The position numbers were made by a program, and so were the translations under genes. Positions 58,554 through 64,000 of a stretch of DNA of 64,000 bases are shown in pieces. The stretch's first letter is position 1. Each line of letters starts with the position of its first letter. Source of the DNA: Mucilaginibacter sp. (lineage in GTDB: Bacteria > Bacteroidota > Bacteroidia > Sphingobacteriales > Sphingobacteriaceae); NCBI RefSeq assembly GCF_025362475.1, contig NZ_JANYGH010000023.1, positions 177,404-241,403 on the forward strand, read 5' to 3'. The notes beneath the pieces were generated by a model, which saw only the letters and a program-made list of their open reading frames with translations, did no database searches and had not been told where the DNA came from.

Positions 58554-61118
58554 TTATATTTTGCGTGCGTTGATGAGCCGCAATGTGCGGATTCCAAATT
58601 TTGGAATATTGAAAATCAACGCATTATCTCCGGTAGTTTGTTTAGTTAAAGCCAAAACCCGTTTAACCCTGCCATCTAACTCCACCAGTTGGGCTTTATC
58701 AGCATTGCAATTAAACGTAGCTTTAAAAGCTTTGCCCGCACCAGCATTAAAAAAACGCACCAGCATATCATCGCCATCAAATTGTACCGAGGTAATCTCA
58801 ATGTCCTTATCGTCCGTCCTGATCAATGATGTATTGTTATTTCCACCTGGCTTGCCCGCGCACACCACCAAAGGCTCGTTCCATTGGGTGGCACCTGCCC
58901 AAATGCCGGCCTTATCCCATTTACCTGGGTGTGGAATCAATGCATAATGAATTTCTGTACCCCCATCAATGGTATAATTTTTCCCCCACAAACCCATACC
59001 TGAATACTGAATATCTAAACCCAAAGGATAATCTTTACCATGGGCATAACTGGTGGTATGATCCGTAAGCAGCGCCATTCCGTATTTGTCATTATCACCG
59101 GTAACATCTACCCAGGTATGAATCACATTGTTTTTAATGCTATCCCAGCGGGTATAAAAGGTATTATCCAGTTTGCTTTCAGTAACATCAAAAGGTGCAT
59201 CTTTATATATTTTTTGGTGTTTGAAGTTAAGCGGGAACAAAGCGAGTAACTTATTCCTGTCATCATAAAATGGCTTTGCCGGCAGCTCCCATTTGTAGGT
59301 GCCCGGTTTAATGCCCTCCCCTATCCCGGGGTTGCCTTTCCAGTTGATGTTCAGGTTTATGTCAATACGTGGCGCACCCTCATTCATAGCGATAACCTGG
59401 GTATAATCGCTGCCATTAATAGTTCCCTTGATGGCCAGTTTTATGCTGATGGGACCATTTTCTATGATCTCTATTTTAACAGGATTGTCTTTGCTCGATT
59501 TAAAACCGCCGTCATTATAAAAATTACCGCGCAACTCGTTAAAACTACAGGTGTTGGCTTTATCTACAAACTCCTGGTTAGCCATAGTTTTGGCCAACAG
59601 GCTTTTAATGATGCCGCCTTTGGCCGGATCAATAATGATGCGGTATAAGTTGGTTTCAAGCTGGTAATCACCATTAGCCAGTATGGAAATATGAGCACCC
59701 TTTAAAATGGTGCTTTTTAATTCTTTAAACTGATAAACGGCATAGCCCATTGAAGGCACGGTTGCTTTGAAGCTTATTTTTGCCTTTTGCTGACCGGTAG
59801 CCGGAATAACCTGGCCTGCTACCTGTTTACCATTACCATCAAAAACACCCGTATTTTCAGCCGTGAATTTTTCAGGAAGATCAACCTGAACAACTTCTGT
59901 TCGCCTGATCCCGAGTGTATTATAAACGGTGATATAATCACCTTCATTCTTATTTAACAATGAAGTAGTAAGGTTGTTGATGCTATCGCTCTTGTTATTG
60001 GTAAACGCCGTCCAGCTTTTCACTTTATCGGCCCAGGTATCGCCGGGATTGCCGTTGTAGGGCACTATCCAGCAGTCATGGTGCTGCGATAGCAAAAGCG
60101 CTCGCCAAGCGGCATCAAAATCGGCCTGCGGATAGCTGTTACCTGCATATATCTTTGCCATTGAAGCCAATTTTTCGCTTTGGATGATCTTGTTTTCGGA
60201 TGCACGCACCCGTTGGGCAATTTGCTGCGTAACCTGCGATCCCCAAACCAGGCTCACCAATATATCTTCTTGTGATAGTTTCCAATCCGGTCGGGCATCA
60301 CCCCGGGCAACATTTGCAAAATAGTTACGCCAGGTAGTATAAATGCTGTGTACGCCATCTTTATCGCCATTGCCGATAAACGGACCGCCCTTCCAGCCGG
60401 CATCCTGTAAGGTCATCCCAACCGGGTGTTTAACGCCATCTGCATAAGCTGCTTTGATGTAATTGGCCGCATTTTCCCAGGCAATGGTTTGCCAGGTTGA
60501 TTTTGGCGACAACTGTTCAATTCCATATCTGGGCGAAGTTATAATACCCGTACCATCCGGACCAACCCAATTAACCAGCCCACCACCATGGGCACGGGTA
60601 TAGCCGCCAAAACAGGTATTGGGGTTTTTAAGCGAAGCATATTTAAAGCCAAACGAGGTTAATATCTGTGGCAAAGCGCTGGTAAAGCAAGGCTCTTCGG
60701 ATGAATAAGACGTAAATACCGCTTCCGGGAAATGTACCTTGATTTTTTTAATGCCATAAGCAAACTGGCGGATAATGCTCTCGCCCGAGATATTGTAATT
60801 GTAGCTTTGGGCGTACTCTGGGTTTACATACTCTATGCGGCCGGTAAGGGTTTGATCTGCAAACAGGGCTTTAAAATCGGCGAAGGCAGCAGGGTCTACA
60901 ACTTGTGCCCTGTCCCAGGTTTCGGGCTCCAACTCGATGTTGATTTTCCAGTCGGGGTTCTTTTTTAACATATCTGCCATGAACCGGGTGTTCCAATCGG
61001 GATAATGGCCCCAGATGCCGCCATGGTATCCATCTATATACCAGGCCGTTTGCGCAGATGAGCTGGCAGCAACACCACTTACCAACATTAAGCTTATCAA
61101 AATGGTTTTCAGTTTCAT
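58554..61118 (-). CDS. GH38-like alpha-mannosidase with altered active-site motifs
   Basis: 854 residues with a signal peptide (ends SSSAQ). Fold evidence: DMLKKNPDWKINIELEPETW, LPQILTSFGFKYASLKNP, RALLLSQHHDCWIVPYNG (the central helical domain of GH38) and C-terminal beta domains (GNPGIGEGIKPGTYKWELPA). Typical GH38 proteins have an H-x-D near the N-terminus and a DxFGHS nucleophile loop. Here the corresponding stretches are YHGGIWGH (residues 31-38) and SSEEP (139-143), so the zinc ligand and nucleophile positions differ. It starts 5 bp after the SGNH gene at 61124, so they are cotranscribed. Family is likely; catalytic competence is open. Confidence 0.8.
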   Translation of the reverse strand: MKLKTILISLMLVSGVAASSSAQTAWYIDGYHGGIWGHYPDWNTRFMADMLKKNPDWKINIELEPETWDRAQVVDPAAFADFKALFADQTLTGRIEYVNPEYAQSYNYNISGESIIRQFAYGIKKIKVHFPEAVFTSYSSEEPCFTSALPQILTSFGFKYASLKNPNTCFGGYTRAHGGGLVNWVGPDGTGIITSPRYGIEQLSPKSTWQTIAWENAANYIKAAYADGVKHPVGMTLQDAGWKGGPFIGNGDKDGVHSIYTTWRNYFANVARGDARPDWKLSQEDILVSLVWGSQVTQQIAQRVRASENKIIQSEKLASMAKIYAGNSYPQADFDAAWRALLLSQHHDCWIVPYNGNPGDTWADKVKSWTAFTNNKSDSINNLTTSLLNKNEGDYITVYNTLGIRRTEVVQVDLPEKFTAENTGVFDGNGKQVAGQVIPATGQQKAKISFKATVPSMGYAVYQFKELKSTILKGAHISILANGDYQLETNLYRIIIDPAKGGIIKSLLAKTMANQEFVDKANTCSFNELRGNFYNDGGFKSSKDNPVKIEIIENGPISIKLAIKGTINGSDYTQVIAMNEGAPRIDINLNINWKGNPGIGEGIKPGTYKWELPAKPFYDDRNKLLALFPLNFKHQKIYKDAPFDVTESKLDNTFYTRWDSIKNNVIHTWVDVTGDNDKYGMALLTDHTTSYAHGKDYPLGLDIQYSGMGLWGKNYTIDGGTEIHYALIPHPGKWDKAGIWAGATQWNEPLVVCAGKPGGNNNTSLIRTDDKDIEITSVQFDGDDMLVRFFNAGAGKAFKATFNCNADKAQLVELDGRVKRVLALTKQTTGDNALIFNIPKFGIRTLRLINARKI

Positions 61119-61123
61119 GGGAG

Positions 61124-62515
61124 TTATTTGGCTGCGGTTATCTCAATAATATGGCTAACTGGCTTGTTAATGCGATACATTTCGTTGGTAAGCAGGTCTA
61201 TCTCCTTTTGCCAGGCATCGCGTACATGCTTAAACCGGGCCTTTTGATAGGTGGGTACGGTAACTGCCACAAAAAAATCTTTTTTGGCATATCGCTGCAA
61301 TGAATCTAAAGTAGCCTGTCCATCATTAAATAGCAGCCCTTTAGGTTTCAGGATAGAGTAATGCATCCAGTAATATTCGCGCAGGCGGCGTTCAGTCGTC
61401 CAGCGTTCTTCGTTCAGGTGCATAATAGCCAGCGACTGCTGGTATTGGGGTGTGCCTGTTATTAAGGCCATGTTGATGCCTTCAGTATAGTCGGCGGCGT
61501 TCCAGGTGCCTATGGGTTCACCATCTATTTTAAGTGAATATTTTACTCCCTCCTTTAACCCTATAACCTGCAAAAGCTCCTGGTTAAATTCATCGGTAAA
61601 CGGTACCAGTTTTAACACCGTAGACTGTGGTTTTGCCGGCCGGCCAAAACCGCTTGCAATGGTATCCATTGGATAAGGCAATGAGTTGGCCAGGTAATTG
61701 AATTTAATATGGTTTATGTTAATTACCGGGCTGGTAATGATACAATTTTCGGCAAGGGCAATCTTTTTGTTATTTACATTGATCACCATGTTGGCTACTT
61801 TTTCTGCTGCCAGCCCCTGGGCTTTTAAAAACAGGTAGGCCATCACCATTTGCCCATCGTTGGTCGGGTGGATCCGGTCGCTGCCTTCCATGGTGAAGGT
61901 AGAATCGCTTTGCTGCTGCTGCAAATTGATGGCGGTCATCGGGCGGTTGAGGTCAACAAAATCCCAGTTATTTTTTGAGGCAGTACTTTGCTGATCGGCA
62001 GCTATTTTTAGCATGGCGGTGTTTTTACCGATTAGTGGCGTTGCCTTGATCTTAGCGGTTTCATCATAAGGTGATGAAGCGATCATAATCTTCCGTACGT
62101 TGGGATGTTGCTTTAACTTATCCTCTATCAGCCTGAAACTTTTTAATGACTCCGCTACTTTGACGGCATAGGTTGAGTCGGCTTTGGCCCCTTTCAGGTT
62201 TTGGTAACCTGTATCATTCATTCCGAAAGTGAGCGTGATAACGGTTGGCTTTTTTGCAAATACGTCACTATCCATACGCTCCAGCATCTGCCGGGATACA
62301 TCGCCGCCAATCCCGGCATTAAAAACCGTTATCCTGCGATTGGGAAAATGCGTGATATAATATAACCAGATGTAAGAGTGATAATGCCCCCCATCGGTAA
62401 TGCTATTACCGGTAAACACCACCCTATCGCCCTGTTTAAAAGGCTGTACCGTTTGTGCAGTTACAGGCGCGGCAAAAGCACACAGCAGTAAAAAGCTATA
62501 AAAATAGTTTCTCAT
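61124..62515 (-). CDS. SGNH/GDSL hydrolase with C-terminal domain (copy 2)
   Basis: 463 residues, signal peptide ending APVTAQ. Same layout as the 54334 enzyme: GNSITDGGHYHSYIWLYY, FNAGIGGDVSRQ, LTFGMNDTGYQN, DRIHPTNDGQMVMAYLFLKA. The C-terminal region (about 250-463) is also shared. Probable periplasmic glycan deacetylase acting with the GH38-like enzyme in the same transcript. Two operators lie upstream at 62548 and 62578. Confidence 0.88.
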   Translation of the reverse strand: MRNYFYSFLLLCAFAAPVTAQTVQPFKQGDRVVFTGNSITDGGHYHSYIWLYYITHFPNRRITVFNAGIGGDVSRQMLERMDSDVFAKKPTVITLTFGMNDTGYQNLKGAKADSTYAVKVAESLKSFRLIEDKLKQHPNVRKIMIASSPYDETAKIKATPLIGKNTAMLKIAADQQSTASKNNWDFVDLNRPMTAINLQQQQSDSTFTMEGSDRIHPTNDGQMVMAYLFLKAQGLAAEKVANMVINVNNKKIALAENCIITSPVININHIKFNYLANSLPYPMDTIASGFGRPAKPQSTVLKLVPFTDEFNQELLQVIGLKEGVKYSLKIDGEPIGTWNAADYTEGINMALITGTPQYQQSLAIMHLNEERWTTERRLREYYWMHYSILKPKGLLFNDGQATLDSLQRYAKKDFFVAVTVPTYQKARFKHVRDAWQKEIDLLTNEMYRINKPVSHIIEITAAK

Positions 62516-62547
62516 TTAATTGGACAAATAGATATGTACTTATTTAA

Positions 62548-62594
62548 GCTAAATTGATTTAGCAAATCAACATTAAATAAATCGATTTAGCAAA
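62548..62594. promoter_or_regulatory. Paired operators upstream of SGNH-GH38
   Basis: GCTAAATTGATTTAGCAAA at 62548-62566 and TAAATCGATTTAGCAAA at 62578-62594. The first shows both half-sites; the second shows the exact core. Distance is about 29 bp centre to centre. Confidence 0.7.
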
Positions 62595-62628
62595 TTTTTT
62601 AATAGATAAATAGATGACTGTTTGGGAG

Positions 62629-62675
62629 AATTAGATTAAACGGGATATGGCTTCCATAAACCGTTTAATCTAATT
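62629..62675 (-). terminator. 15-bp stem-loop after the GH31 gene
   Basis: AATTAGATTAAACGG, 17-nt loop, CCGTTTAATCTAATT: a perfect 15-bp stem 45 bp beyond the GH31 stop. No strong T-run, so function as a terminator is likely but not certain. Confidence 0.65.
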
Positions 62676-62720
62676 TGATCATTGCGATGAAAGGCTAATA
62701 AGTTTTCTAATGCTTCCTTC

Positions 62721-64000
62721 TTAGTTTATGAGCACCCATTTCTTTATAGCATACCTGGAGTTTTTAAATGGCCCACTGCGTTTTATTGCTCCTTTATTTT
62801 TGTTCCAGGATAAGTTGATCGCATTATAATTTCCTCTTTCGTAATTAAAAGTTACTCCATCATCTTCAAATAATGAACCCGCCGTTTTATGATCGCCATA
62901 CACAAAACAGGTGATCTCAAACTTGGTATCCTCCGCTACATGTTCAACTGGTTTGGCCAATGGCAATATGGTGCCGTCTTTGATAAAAATTGGTAACTGA
63001 TTAAGACTTGGTTTAATAGTATATACTTTTCCGCCTTCGTATTTTTGATTGGTATTAAAATCGTACCAGGTACCTGCCGGCAAATAAACTTTTCTTTCGT
63101 CCATTTTTTCTGTTAACGGTGCAGCCAGTATCCCGCTCCCAATCATATACTCGTCAGATAAATTAAAAGTATTCCTATCTTCCGGGTAATCCATCACCAG
63201 CGCCCTGAATGGCGGTATCCTTTTAAAATGGTACTCGGCAAAAGCATTATACAGGTAGGGAATCAGGCTCATTCTAAATTCAAACAGTTTACGGATATCT
63301 GCCTCCACCTCTTTGGCATTATCCATCAACTCGTCGGCATTGTTCTTTTGTTTATTGATCTGTAACCAGGGTGGATTTTTCAGGTACCATGAATTAAATA
63401 AGGTTTGTGCAGACAGCACTGCAGTTTGACTGCGGCGCATAAAATCCTTTATTGAATTGGATTCCCTTACTTCCGGGGACCAAATCATTCCGGAAAACCC
63501 GGAATTCAGGATCAATTTGATGTACTGGTCATGATCATAGGAATCGCTGTACAAAGCGGCCGGATAGGATGATGCGAAAGCATTGGAGGCCCGCACATCC
63601 AGGTATGTACGCTGATTTGATTTTTTATAGATATCAAATATTGTTTTTTGATAAAGCAATCCAAAAAGCTGGTGCATCTGTTCTCCGTCAATACCCGACG
63701 GGAACCGGCTAAGCTCCGGAAAACTCCATGCATTGCTTCCAAAAGCGATATTTGAGTTATCGCATTCATCCATTTTAAAACCAGAGATGCCCTGTTTTAT
63801 AAAGGTTTCGTTATGATAACCCGCGAAAATACGCCTTGCGCCTGTATCTGCAAAATCCGGCACCAGTCCGTTCCAAACCAGGTAGTTTCCTGCTTTTTTC
63901 TTCAAGGGTTCATAAAGCGGAGATACGGGTGATACAAAGGCGTGTTCCCATAAATTTACATGAAAGCCTTTGTTTGTCATAGTAGCGAGGAATGCTTTAG
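62721..64000 (-). CDS. GH31-family glycoside hydrolase, 5' end outside window
   Basis: The frame is open to the right edge (reading KAFLAT before MTNKGFHVNLWEH), so the N-terminal part lies beyond the window and the internal ATG at 63980 is not the start. The catalytic barrel is visible with nucleophile region GFKMDECDNSN and acid/base region YSDSYDHDQYIKL and SGFSGMIWSPEV, and the C-terminal beta domain (YMIGSGILAAPLTEKMDERK, KVYLPAGTWYDFNTN). GH31 enzymes cleave alpha-glucosides or alpha-xylosides. It is upstream of the SGNH-GH38 unit, separated by a stem-loop and two operators. Confidence 0.88.
   Translation of the reverse strand, partial: KAFLATMTNKGFHVNLWEHAFVSPVSPLYEPLKKKAGNYLVWNGLVPDFADTGARRIFAGYHNETFIKQGISGFKMDECDNSNIAFGSNAWSFPELSRFPSGIDGEQMHQLFGLLYQKTIFDIYKKSNQRTYLDVRASNAFASSYPAALYSDSYDHDQYIKLILNSGFSGMIWSPEVRESNSIKDFMRRSQTAVLSAQTLFNSWYLKNPPWLQINKQKNNADELMDNAKEVEADIRKLFEFRMSLIPYLYNAFAEYHFKRIPPFRALVMDYPEDRNTFNLSDEYMIGSGILAAPLTEKMDERKVYLPAGTWYDFNTNQKYEGGKVYTIKPSLNQLPIFIKDGTILPLAKPVEHVAEDTKFEITCFVYGDHKTAGSLFEDDGVTFNYERGNYNAINLSWNKNKGAIKRSGPFKNSRYAIKKWVLIN

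Overview
The window looks like a chromosomal segment of a Bacteroidota bacterium, most likely family Sphingobacteriaceae (Mucilaginibacter/Pedobacter-like). The reasons are the SusC/SusD pairs, the DUF4961/DUF5004 lipoproteins, cytochrome genes of Bacteroidota type, and promoters of the Bacteroidota form TAnnTTTG. The genus is inference. No rRNA, tRNA, CRISPR array or intact insertion sequence was seen.

Left part (1-13.4 kb): a minus-strand cupin/hemerythrin/cupin cluster; a four-gene cbb3-type terminal oxidase operon with unusual fusions (a CcoN-like subunit with a long N-terminal extension, then a CcoO-cytochrome c fusion, then two small membrane proteins); a PAS histidine kinase with two small partners; a sigma-54-dependent response regulator; an AraC-type regulator behind a 13-bp inverted repeat; then small stress/membrane genes.

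Middle (13.5-27.5 kb): signalling and accessory genes. There is a TPR/HisKA_2 histidine kinase, a PAS protein without a kinase, and a TPR kinase-response regulator operon. Next to that operon are a DUF3892 gene and a small cysteine-containing lipoprotein. Two promoters there share the palindrome TACGGGAAACCGTA exactly 22 nt upstream of a TAnnTTTG box; one drives a 27-codon ORF. Further along are a frameshifted exonuclease VII large subunit-like remnant, an unknown membrane protein behind GGATTCCGGAAATTCC repeats, a PQQ sugar dehydrogenase-cytochrome c fusion, and a membrane winged-helix regulator divergent from an Asp-box protein.

Right part (27.8-64 kb): a large, almost entirely minus-strand polysaccharide utilisation locus. 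It holds GH78, a LacI regulator, a FucP-like transporter, GH2 (with an F5/8C domain), two GH92, GH38, GH31 (cut by the window end), three SGNH hydrolases, an alpha/beta esterase, a propeller-type protein, two SusC, two SusD, DUF5004 and DUF4961. An Lgt gene (probably unrelated housekeeping) sits inside it. GH92+GH38+GH2 points to alpha-mannan or N-glycan-like substrates, probably acetylated. A recurring near-palindromic operator (core AAATCGATTTAGCAAA) lies upstream of nearly every transcription unit here, including the LacI gene, so the locus looks like one LacI-controlled regulon. Two copies of a MITE-like palindromic element sit inside it in opposite orientations.
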